From positions 1 to 64,000 of the forward strand of contig JAVBVS010000025.1 of NCBI GenBank assembly GCA_036677805.1: 64,000 nucleotides of DNA, given 5' to 3'. Below the pieces are notes generated by a model. The model was not told where the DNA came from. It saw nothing but the letters and a program-made list of their open reading frames with translations, and searched no databases. Both the position numbers and the translations under genes were made by a program. This DNA comes from SIG78 sp036677805 (lineage in GTDB: Bacteria > Verrucomicrobiota > Lentisphaeria > Victivallales > Victivallaceae). Below are positions 1 to 7,024 of this stretch, piece after piece. Position 1 is the stretch's first letter. Each line of letters opens with the position of its first letter.

Positions 1-44
1 TGGTACTGCATATTTGAATGTGGGAGAGTAGCACGGCGCCAGAA
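1..44 (+). rRNA. rrf: 5S ribosomal RNA, 3' end (partial)
   Basis: The first 44 bases match the 3' third of bacterial 5S rRNA: the GGTACTGC helix strand, the GTGGGAGAGTAG loop E/helix IV region, and a closing GGCGCCAGA that would pair with the missing 5' end. A strong terminator follows within 15 bases, as expected at the end of an rRNA operon. The 16S, 23S and most of the 5S gene would lie left of the window. The exact 3' end is approximate. Confidence 0.85.
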
Positions 45-56
45 ATTTTATTTCAA

Positions 57-97
57 AACCTTCGTCGGTTCGCAAGAACCCGCGAAGGTTTTTTTTT
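57..97 (+). terminator. Rho-independent terminator of the rRNA operon
   Basis: An 8-bp outer stem AACCTTCG (57-64) / CGAAGGTT (83-90) and a 5-bp inner stem GGTTC (67-71) / GAACC (76-80) close a GCAA tetraloop. A T-run extends to 97. It lies directly after the 5S sequence, so it ends the rRNA transcript. Confidence 0.9.
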
Positions 98-224
98 GCC
101 CGCGGTGCCGCACCCGCGACCGCCGCCGATGGGCGAGCGGGATATGGCAGCGTCTGATATGGCCAGCTGCTCGCGGGAAAAGGCATAAGCTATCCTGTCG
201 CCTGCCGACAATCAGGAGCGCAAA

Positions 225-524
225 ATGCGCGATCGCGTCGTTGGGAATGGGATGATGGTCTCGAGACCGTCACAGACGAAGCGTTCGGAGTATACGAGTC
301 GGCGCATGCGCCGACCGTCCCTGGCGCGCGGCGCGAAGCCCTCCGGTGTCTGAGGCGTTTTTCGGCGTTTTAAGACGAAAAAGGTAAGCGAGCAGTGCGA
401 GCGCTCTATTAAAAAGAGGTTTGCATGGCAACTGCCCTCCGCCGACTGGTGTGGGGGGCGGCGATGTGTCGTCCCCCGCAATCCGGCGCGATATTTCCGC
501 TCCGGGCGGGCCCGCAAGGGATAA
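225..524 (+). pseudogene. Small Arg/Lys-rich reading frame interrupted by TGA
   Basis: An ATG at 225 follows AGGAG (214-218) by six bases and opens a 42-codon frame that ends at TGA (351-353). The same frame stays open for a further 56 codons, to TAA at 522-524, and remains basic in character (for example FRRFKTKKVSEQCERSIKKR). This could be a real 42-residue peptide, a longer gene broken by one TGA, or a chance frame inside a structured repeat. No family is recognised. The good ribosome-binding site is the only positive evidence for translation. Confidence 0.2.
228..315. repeat. Cluster of perfect palindromes downstream of the rRNA operon
   Basis: Three perfect palindromes lie within 88 bases: CGCGATCGCG (228-237), GGTCTCGAGACC (257-268) and the 18-bp GTCGGCGCATGCGCCGAC (298-315). 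A fourth, GAGCGCTC, lies at 399-406. Such density suggests a structured or repeated extragenic element, or binding sites. Whether it recurs elsewhere in the genome cannot be seen from this window. Confidence 0.45.
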
Positions 525-760
525 GGGACAAAGCCTCCGGCGGCGGCACCCGCCGCCATTCTATTCGGTAGCAGTTTCCCCGGCGGCGCCCGGCCATCCC
601 ATTGCTTACCATGCGCTCGGCGGCTGATGCCGCCCATGCCCCGGTTCCGGGGGGCCCGAGGCGGGCCAACCCGCCGCCATGGCAATCCCGCACCGACAGG
701 CCGAGGAACAAGCCCTAAAAATAAAAAGACCGCCGGAATAATCCAAGCCGGGAAAAAATG

Positions 761-1990
761 TCAGAACTGAAGCGGAGGAATAAGAGATCGGCACTTGCAG
801 GAGGACGATGATTCCGGTGTAGTCAGGTTCAACGGCAACTCTACAAAAAACGAGGTCCCGAGTTCCGGCGTGGATTTGAAGTGCACTTTGCCTTGCAGAT
901 ATTGTTCGGCCAGCAATTTCGTACTGTAGGTGCCGAGTCCCCTGCCGCCGCCTTTGGTGGAAAAGGAACGGTTGAAGATCTGAAGTTGAACCTCGTCGGG
1001 CATGCATCCCGGATTATGAACCTCAAAGGCCACGGTATCCGCGGTAAAAGACGATCTCAAGGTCACCACATCGCCCGGAGCCGCAGCTTCCAGCGCATTT
1101 TTGGTCATATTGATGAGGATGCGTTTCAGGAGCCGGGAATCGGTCTGAAAAGCGATATTTTCCGAATCTGCCGTCAGTCGGATGTGCTTGCCTTCGGCAA
1201 TCGGATGGCGGGAAAGCATGTCGGCGATGAATTTTATGATTTCAAGGCTTTGGGTCGGACTCACGGTGACCGACATCGAACCGTTTTCAGCGGCCAGCAA
1301 ATCCTTCTGGGAACTGATTTCTTCGAGTAATTCCTCGGCCAGGCCGAGCAGGAGCTGATGATTTTCGCGATAGCTGGCCGGGTCGTCATCCATCATGGCG
1401 AGCAAGCCGTAGAGACCGGATCCGATATTGATCAGATCATGAAAGAATATGCGTTCCAGGGAATTGCGATAAATTTCGTCGGTGGTGTCGCGCAACACCA
1501 TCATGGTGTACTCGGCGTTATTTTTCAGGAACGGCGTGGTCCATATCCGGAAATTGCACGCCTTGTCCGCAGTGGTGATGATCTGGCACTCGCGGCTGGT
1601 CTTGTTGTGAAACCGCTGGGTATGAAGAATGGCGTTTACCGCTCCGCAAACCCGGCAGAATTCAGTCGTTCCACAGCCGCCCGAATCATTGCCGGCATGA
1701 GCGCAACCCAGGATTTCTCCCGGGCGACGGCCGAGAAGGGAAGCGGAATCGGTAAGATGGAACAGATTGAGCACGGCGCGGTTGGCGAAAAGAACCTGAC
1801 GTTCCGGATTGAGAATCAGAATGAGGTCGGGCAGAACATCCAGAATGGAACAGCGCTTGAGTTCTTTTTCGAGCCATTGCAGTTCGGCCTTGATTGCGGT
1901 GGCGTCTTTTCTTGCCGCGGGCGCAAACGAGGTCGGTCGGGTCGAGGTAAAAGAACTCATGTGGTTTTCCGTCATTCGATATGGGGCCAT
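761..1990 (-). CDS. PAS-domain sensor histidine kinase with a Cys-rich PAS insert
   Basis: This 409-residue protein has no membrane segment, so it is probably a cytoplasmic sensor kinase. An N-terminal coiled stretch leads into a PAS domain (about 45-175) containing four cysteines (C96, C106, C112, C115) in a GC-x9-C-x5-CxxC-like arrangement. The H-box is FFHDLIN with His184. The HATPase domain shows an N-box (NMTKNALEAA, around Asn298) and a glycine-rich lid (STKGGGRGLGTYS). The cysteines could bind metal or sense redox state (inference). The first ATG was taken; Met6 or Met11 are alternatives, and none has a strong ribosome-binding site. No cognate response regulator is adjacent. It diverges from pabBC. 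Confidence 0.85.
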   Translation of the reverse strand: MAPYRMTENHMSSFTSTRPTSFAPAARKDATAIKAELQWLEKELKRCSILDVLPDLILILNPERQVLFANRAVLNLFHLTDSASLLGRRPGEILGCAHAGNDSGGCGTTEFCRVCGAVNAILHTQRFHNKTSRECQIITTADKACNFRIWTTPFLKNNAEYTMMVLRDTTDEIYRNSLERIFFHDLINIGSGLYGLLAMMDDDPASYRENHQLLLGLAEELLEEISSQKDLLAAENGSMSVTVSPTQSLEIIKFIADMLSRHPIAEGKHIRLTADSENIAFQTDSRLLKRILINMTKNALEAAAPGDVVTLRSSFTADTVAFEVHNPGCMPDEVQLQIFNRSFSTKGGGRGLGTYSTKLLAEQYLQGKVHFKSTPELGTSFFVELPLNLTTPESSSSCKCRSLIPPLQF

Positions 1991-2241
1991 TTATAAGATG
2001 ATTTGCTTTATCGGATCGGCATCCTCTACCCGAACCGCCTTAAAAATTATAGCTCTACTATAATCTGTAAACGATGGATTTCAAGCAGGGAAATATATTC
2101 CGTCCGGTATTTTGCCGATTTTCACCGATCATCAGCCGGAGCCTGGCTTCCGCCCGTTGCGGTCGCCCGGGAGCGGTGCTATATTACCATGATGTCAAAT
2201 CGACCGAGCCGGGACGAACCCAGGGAAAGAGTCAGTGCGGG

Positions 2242-4077
2242 ATGAAAAACAACGACAGTCTGGCATGTCGGATTGCGGAACCCGGCAGTGTGCTGGTTTC
2301 TTTGCCGGGCGATGGCGCGATTCGTAAGTTCGGCCTTTTTCAGGCTCCGGACGCGATTTTGACGGCATATACCGCGGATGCGGTGGAACCGGTTTTCACG
2401 GCTCTGGAAGAGTGGCTGGCGCACGGCGGTCATGCGGCCGGATTCGTTGCCTATGAAGCGGCGCCGGCGTTCGATCCCGCCATGCGGGTGGCCGGAAGCG
2501 ATGATTTTCCGCTGGTCTGTTTCGGTTGCTTCCGGAATCCCCCGGTTGCGGTATCGCTGCCGCATGTCAACGATTATGGTTTGCCGGAGGACTTCATCCC
2601 GGAACTCGACTCGGACCAATACGCGGCGCAATATGCCGAAGTGCTGGAAGAGATCATTGCCGGGAGCATCTATCAGGCCAATTTGACCTTCCGTTGCCGG
2701 ACGGGTCCCGAGCTTTGTCCGGAGCGGCTTTTTCTGAATCTTTGGACTCGCCAGCCGGTGCCTTGTGCGGCCTATTTGAATCTGCTTCCGGACAGCAAAA
2801 TTCTTTCGCTTTCTCCGGAGCTTTATCTGGAGAGCAGCGACGGCCGGCAGATCGTGAGCGCTCCGATGAAAGGCACCGCGCCCCGGGCGCCGTCGGCCGC
2901 GCTGGATCGGGCGACCGCACGGGGACTGGCGGGCGATCCGAAGAACATGGCCGAAAATCTGATGATTGCCGACATGGTCCGCAACGATCTCGGCCGGATT
3001 GCCCTGCCGGGGAGCGTGGCCGTCGATGCGCTTTTCCGGGTTGAGACTTACCGGACCGTGCATCAGATGAGCAGTGTCATCCGCGGGAAATTGCCGGAAG
3101 CATTGCCGTTGTTCGAACTGTTTCGGGCCACCTTTCCGCCGGCATCAATCACCGGAGCGCCGAAGATTGCCGCGATGGCGGTGCTGGCGGCGTTGGAACG
3201 CACTCCGCGCCGGATCTATACCGGCGCCATCGGCTGTGTCTTTCCGGATCGCCGGTTGCGCTTCAACGTTGCCATCCGGACACTGACCTGTTATTCCGAC
3301 CGGACCGAAACCGGTGTCGGCGGCGGCATTGTCTACGATTCCCGGCCGGAGGCGGAGTGGCAGGAGGCGCTGTTGAAGTGCCGCTATGCCACTGTCGCCA
3401 TGCCGGAATTCGAGGTTTTTGAAACCCTCGGCTGGACGGCGGCGGGCGGATTTTCACAGCTGGCCGAACATGTCGAGCGGGCCAGACTCAGTCAGGAATA
3501 TTTCCTCCGTCCCTATCGCCCCGGCAGTATTGAATCCGCTTTGGAAAACACGCTTGTCGAATTGAATCGCAATCCGCTTTACCGGACGGGCGCCTGCGTC
3601 AAGTTCCGGCTGCGGCGCGACGGGCCGGTGGAGGTGGATCTGACGGTGCCGCGCCGTCCCGACTGGCGGGAAACGCCGTTGCGGCTGCTGCTGTCGCGGC
3701 ACCGGATATCGGCCACGGATGTTTTCCGGCATCACAAGACCACCTGCCGTGAAATTTACGATTCGGCTCTGGCGGCGGCGCGGGCAGCGGGGTTCCATGA
3801 GGTGATTTTCCGGAATGAGCACGATGAAGTGACGGAGGGGGCTATCTCCAGCCTGTTCATTCATCGGGACGGACGTTGGCGAACGCCCCGGCTGGAATGT
3901 GGACTGCTGCCCGGCATCTGGCGGGCGCAACAACTGGCGGCGCTGGATGCCGAAGAATGCATTTTGCACCGGGACGATCTGCTGGCGGCGGACGAAATCC
4001 GCGTGGGCAATTCCCTGCGTGGCGCCGGACGGGCGGCGGCGGTCGTGGACGAGGCATCGGGGCTGGAATGCCGCTGA
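2242..4077 (+). CDS. pabB: Aminodeoxychorismate synthase component I fused to 4-amino-4-deoxychorismate lyase (PabB-PabC)
   Basis: The 611-residue protein makes p-aminobenzoate for folate synthesis. PabB aminates chorismate using ammonia from a PabA glutaminase, and PabC then releases pyruvate with PLP. The chorismate-binding half (about 110-390) shows the MKGTAPR variant of the PIKGT motif near 208, a GAPK loop and GGGIVYDS near 359. The second half (about 395-611) is a class IV PLP fold with HHKTT containing the likely Schiff-base Lys499. The ATG at 2242 was chosen because similarity begins just after it, although the frame is open upstream to 2074. No pabA gene is in the window. This PabB-PabC arrangement is known in other bacteria. 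Confidence 0.9.
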   Translation: MKNNDSLACRIAEPGSVLVSLPGDGAIRKFGLFQAPDAILTAYTADAVEPVFTALEEWLAHGGHAAGFVAYEAAPAFDPAMRVAGSDDFPLVCFGCFRNPPVAVSLPHVNDYGLPEDFIPELDSDQYAAQYAEVLEEIIAGSIYQANLTFRCRTGPELCPERLFLNLWTRQPVPCAAYLNLLPDSKILSLSPELYLESSDGRQIVSAPMKGTAPRAPSAALDRATARGLAGDPKNMAENLMIADMVRNDLGRIALPGSVAVDALFRVETYRTVHQMSSVIRGKLPEALPLFELFRATFPPASITGAPKIAAMAVLAALERTPRRIYTGAIGCVFPDRRLRFNVAIRTLTCYSDRTETGVGGGIVYDSRPEAEWQEALLKCRYATVAMPEFEVFETLGWTAAGGFSQLAEHVERARLSQEYFLRPYRPGSIESALENTLVELNRNPLYRTGACVKFRLRRDGPVEVDLTVPRRPDWRETPLRLLLSRHRISATDVFRHHKTTCREIYDSALAAARAAGFHEVIFRNEHDEVTEGAISSLFIHRDGRWRTPRLECGLLPGIWRAQQLAALDAEECILHRDDLLAADEIRVGNSLRGAGRAAAVVDEASGLECR

Positions 4078-4092
4078 GTACGGCGTCGGGCG

Positions 4093-4875
4093 CTATTGGG
4101 CCGCCTGGGCGCGGGACACGATAATGACCGGGAGCTCCCAGTTCGCCACCGGATACTGGGTGCCGGAGAGCTGCACCTTTTTCTCATTGAGCTTGCTGAG
4201 ATCGACGCCGCAGGGCACGACAAACACCTCCGGCTGGAGCTGGGCGCCATTTTCCCGGTAGAGCACATGGGTCGCCACGGATTTTCCCGCTTCGACGGCG
4301 TACAAATAACCGGTTATCCGCACCTCTTTGCCGGGCTGAGTGAAGTTGCCTTCCAGTTTGGTCAGTTCTTTTTGCGGCAACGGTCTGCGTTCCGCCGGGA
4401 GTTTCGGGAGCCGGGCCAGCTCGGCGGCGTCGGCCGCAATCGCGCCGCGCCCGACGTAAACCCGCATCCAATAGTAAGGCTGGATCATGATCCAGCCGGA
4501 AGGCGTTGCCTGGCCGACTGTAGTCGCCGGCATTCCGGCGCGTCCCGTGCCGAGGGATTCGTAGCCGATGCCCGGCCCCGAGCGCAGGTTGACATTGACG
4601 GTAAAACGGTTGTTGCGGACGAACTTCTCCAGTACCCAGACCGCAGTATTTTCCGGCGGACGGATCTCCAGCCATTCCCGATTCGCCGCGGTGATGGCGA
4701 CCGGATTGTTCATGGCCAGCTGCCCGACCACGGTATAGCCGGCGCCGGCGCCGGCGCGGACGTTAAGCGGCGCCTTAATCACCCGGCCCGAGACCGGCGT
4801 CAATGGCGCTGCCGCCAGCAATACGGGCGTCAACAGCCCCAACAGCGCCGCCTGCAACCATAATTTTCCGAACAT
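4093..4875 (-). CDS. Secreted protein with two bacterial SH3 domains
   Basis: The protein has 260 residues. A signal peptide (hydrophobic segment about 5-22) is followed by two bacterial SH3 (SH3b) modules: residues about 30-90 with the LNVRAGAGAGYTVVGQL core, and about 90-145 with VNLRSGPGIGYESLG. SH3b domains usually bind peptidoglycan peptides or other cell-wall parts, so a periplasmic envelope role is likely. The C-terminal 110 residues match nothing I know. ATG at 4875 is preceded by GAGGAGG six bases upstream; an upstream TTG at 4881 is less likely. It converges with pabBC, with 15 bases between them. Confidence 0.75.
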   Translation of the reverse strand: MFGKLWLQAALLGLLTPVLLAAAPLTPVSGRVIKAPLNVRAGAGAGYTVVGQLAMNNPVAITAANREWLEIRPPENTAVWVLEKFVRNNRFTVNVNLRSGPGIGYESLGTGRAGMPATTVGQATPSGWIMIQPYYWMRVYVGRGAIAADAAELARLPKLPAERRPLPQKELTKLEGNFTQPGKEVRITGYLYAVEAGKSVATHVLYRENGAQLQPEVFVVPCGVDLSKLNEKKVQLSGTQYPVANWELPVIIVSRAQAAQ

Positions 4876-5001
4876 GCGCAACCTCCTCGCAGTACCGTGG
4901 AACTATACAGCCGTTCGGGATAAAAATCAAGCATGGCATTTGTAAAAAACAGTTTTCATGATAGGGTAATGCGGAAGCCGGCGGTGAAAAGGAGAATTCG
5001 G

Positions 5002-5943
5002 ATGGGGCATCTGGAACGTTTTTTTCAATATCTGGAAGCGGAGAAACTGGCCAGCAGCCATACCGTGGCCGGTTACCGTCTGGATATCCGGCAGTTCGTC
5101 GAACTGCTGGCTCCCGGCGAAACGGATTGCGGCGACTGGAGCCGCTGGGGGCGTGACGACGCCCGGACGTATCTCCGGAAATTGCATCAAATGGATCTCT
5201 CCCGCAACTCGATCGCGCGCAAACTTTCGGCGTTGCGTTCCTTTTACCGATACCTGATGCGTGAAGGCGTGATTGCCGACAATCCGTTCGTCCGGCTGCC
5301 GGCTCAGGGGCGCGAACGCAAGCTGCCCAAGGTGATGAGTCTGGGCACGATCGAACGGCTGATCGCCGAGGTTTCCGCCTACTGGCAGGAGCAGACGGCC
5401 AGGGGACTGGCCAAAAATGCCGACATGGGAATTTTCGCCGCCGCCCGGGACCGGGCTTTGATCGAAGTGATCTATTCCGGGGGGCTGCGGATCAGCGAGG
5501 CGGTCGGCCTCGATTTCCGCGATCTCGATCTGATCGGCGGGGTGGTGAAGGTGCGCGGCAAGGGACGCAAGGAACGGCTGTGCATGCTGGGCAATCCCGC
5601 CCGGAAGGCGCTGCGCGAATATTTCCGCTGCCGCAAGCTGCGGTCGGAAAATACGGCCCCGGGAGCGCCGGTGTTTATCAACCGCGACGGCGGCCGGCTG
5701 ACGGCGCGCAGTTTTCAGCGGGCGCTCAAGACCTACCTTACGGCGGCGGGGCTGCCGCCGGATTTCACGCCGCATAAATTGCGTCACTCTTTCGCCACGC
5801 ATCTCCTGGATGCGGGCGCCGATTTGCGCAGCGTTCAGGAGCTGCTGGGCCATGAGGATCTCGGGACCACGCAGATCTACACCCATGTCAGCGCCGAACG
5901 GATGCGCGATGCCTACCGCAAAGCCCATCCGCGGGCCAAATGA
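5002..5943 (+). CDS. xerC: Tyrosine recombinase of the XerC/XerD family
   Basis: This 313-residue protein has the length and layout of XerC/XerD: an N-terminal SAM-like core-binding domain (1-90) and a catalytic domain. Active-site residues can be read directly: Arg163 (GGLRISEA), the VRGKGRKER beta-hairpin lysine, His258 and Arg261 (HKLRHS), His284 (LLGHED) and nucleophile Tyr293 (IYTHVS). The start at 5002 has AAAAGGAG seven bases upstream; an earlier in-frame ATG (4933) lacks one. It probably resolves chromosome dimers at dif. Nothing nearby suggests a mobile-element integrase. XerC versus XerD cannot be decided by eye. Confidence 0.88.
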   Translation: MGHLERFFQYLEAEKLASSHTVAGYRLDIRQFVELLAPGETDCGDWSRWGRDDARTYLRKLHQMDLSRNSIARKLSALRSFYRYLMREGVIADNPFVRLPAQGRERKLPKVMSLGTIERLIAEVSAYWQEQTARGLAKNADMGIFAAARDRALIEVIYSGGLRISEAVGLDFRDLDLIGGVVKVRGKGRKERLCMLGNPARKALREYFRCRKLRSENTAPGAPVFINRDGGRLTARSFQRALKTYLTAAGLPPDFTPHKLRHSFATHLLDAGADLRSVQELLGHEDLGTTQIYTHVSAERMRDAYRKAHPRAK

Positions 5944-6063
5944 CATTTTCGCGCTCGTCTTCCGCGGCGGCGGAAAAACCGGGGGACGGCCGGATTTTTC
6001 GGAAATTCAGCACTCCGACGCGGCGAAAGTGTCAAAAATAATGGTAAAAAAACCGTCGCCCCA

Positions 6064-6092
6064 TTGAAATCGCCTCTATTTTATGATATACT
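6064..6092 (+). promoter_or_regulatory. Sigma-70-type promoter for the receiver gene
   Basis: TTGAAA (6064-6069) and TATACT (6087-6092) are separated by 17 bases. They sit about 45 bases upstream of the ATG at 6136, in an otherwise AT-rich dip. This probably starts the signalling/polysaccharide transcript. Confidence 0.6.
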
Positions 6093-6135
6093 ATTTCCCA
6101 ACCAACGGTGAAGTCCGCACAGGAAGAGCGCAACG

Positions 6136-6537
6136 ATGGATATGCAGGCGGTGGAGCCCCGGGAAACGCGTCCGAAAATTCTGATGATCGATGACGTGGC
6201 GATGAACCTCAAGGTGCTGTCGGCGATGGTAAAACATCTCGGCGGCGACCCGATCTGCTGCGCTACGCCGGCGGAGGCGTTCCGGATGCTGGAAACGGTT
6301 CGTCCGCTGCTGATCATGACCGATTACTGGATGCCGGAATTGACCGGGGCGGAGTTTGTCGCCAAGCTGGCGGACGTGCCCAACGCCGCCGGAGTGCCGG
6401 TGGTGGCGGTCACCGCCGATATGCAGGTTTCCGATCGTGCCGGGGATGGGTTTTTCGCCGTGTTGTACAAGCCGGTCACCATGGAGCGCATTCGCGAAAT
6501 CATCCGACGGGCCGGCGATCCGGCCGGCGCCCGCTAG
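6136..6537 (+). CDS. Single-domain response regulator (CheY-like receiver)
   Basis: The 133-residue protein is only a receiver domain. The acidic pocket is Asp19-Asp20, the phosphoacceptor is Asp63 (MTDYWMPELTG), and the switch Thr93 and Lys112 (YKPV) are all present, so phosphorylation should be possible. There is no output domain, so it probably acts by binding a partner. It lies ahead of the STAS gene and the receiver-PP2C-kinase gene, which suggests input into the partner-switching module. ATG 6136 has AGGAAGAG upstream. No histidine kinase is adjacent; the orphan kinase at 761-1990 is one possible partner (inference). Confidence 0.85.
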   Translation: MDMQAVEPRETRPKILMIDDVAMNLKVLSAMVKHLGGDPICCATPAEAFRMLETVRPLLIMTDYWMPELTGAEFVAKLADVPNAAGVPVVAVTADMQVSDRAGDGFFAVLYKPVTMERIREIIRRAGDPAGAR

Positions 6538-6600
6538 GGCCTTGCCGTATGCGGCGGCGGAGTCTCGCGTACGGGGCCGGTGCTTTTTCGACAATCCGAT

Positions 6601-6628
6601 TTGCTTTTTTACCCGTGCGCATTATATT
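6601..6628 (+). promoter_or_regulatory. Candidate promoter upstream of the STAS gene
   Basis: TTGCTT (6601-6606) and TATATT (6623-6628) are 16 bases apart and about 48 bases upstream of the STAS start. The match is moderate. It could allow STAS and downstream expression apart from the receiver gene. Confidence 0.4.
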
Positions 6629-6675
6629 ATCCTCATTGTAATTATGGATCAATCAGTAACCTGTATCAATCAATC

Positions 6676-7008
6676 ATGGATATTGCAAGCCGCGATGAGT
6701 CCGGAGTCATGATCATGAGTGTTGCCGGACGGCTGGATGCCGAACACGCCGAGCAGCTCAAAAATGAATTTCGGAAGCTCCTGTCGCCCGGAACCAAGCT
6801 GGTGATGGACCTGGAAAAGCTCGAATACCTGGACAGTACCGGTCTGGGCGCGCTGGTTTTTTGTCTCAAAAATTGTAATGAACGCGGCGGTAAACTCAAG
6901 CTGGCGAATCTCGGAGAAAAGCCGCGCATGATTTTTGAAATCACGAGAGCTTATCGCATATTTGACATTTACGACGATCTGGGGCAGGCGGTCGCCGCAT
7001 TCAACTGA
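6676..7008 (+). CDS. STAS-domain anti-sigma-factor antagonist (SpoIIAA/RsbV-like)
   Basis: This 110-residue STAS protein has the phosphorylatable serine in the classic YLDSTGLGAL motif (Ser54). In the SpoIIAA/RsbV family an HATPase serine kinase phosphorylates this serine and a PP2C phosphatase removes the phosphate; the unphosphorylated form binds partners. Both activities appear to be encoded by the next gene, 16 bases downstream. The ATG at 6676 begins the conserved region; the frame is open further upstream. The ribosome-binding site is poor, so the start is somewhat uncertain. Confidence 0.88.
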   Translation: MDIASRDESGVMIMSVAGRLDAEHAEQLKNEFRKLLSPGTKLVMDLEKLEYLDSTGLGALVFCLKNCNERGGKLKLANLGEKPRMIFEITRAYRIFDIYDDLGQAVAAFN

Positions 7009-7024
7009 ATGAAAACCGACGCGG

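Larger units (their letters stand above)
98..760. other. Intergenic region, no convincing gene
   Basis: About 660 bases separate the rRNA terminator from the histidine kinase stop codon. Several overlapping open frames exist on both strands, but none shows a recognisable domain and their composition (Arg, Pro and Gly rich) is typical of spurious frames in GC-rich DNA. The left part (214-524) contains a ribosome-binding site, an interrupted small frame and a set of perfect palindromes, listed separately. I see nothing further between about 525 and 760. Confidence 0.6.

Noticed and set aside
881..1996. Forward frames across the histidine kinase
   Set aside because: They are antisense to the H-box, N-box and G-box of the kinase and contain no motif themselves.
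5002..5943. Xer recombinase as an integrase of a mobile element
   Set aside because: Length and motifs fit housekeeping XerC/D. No flanking direct repeats, excisionase or phage genes were seen.
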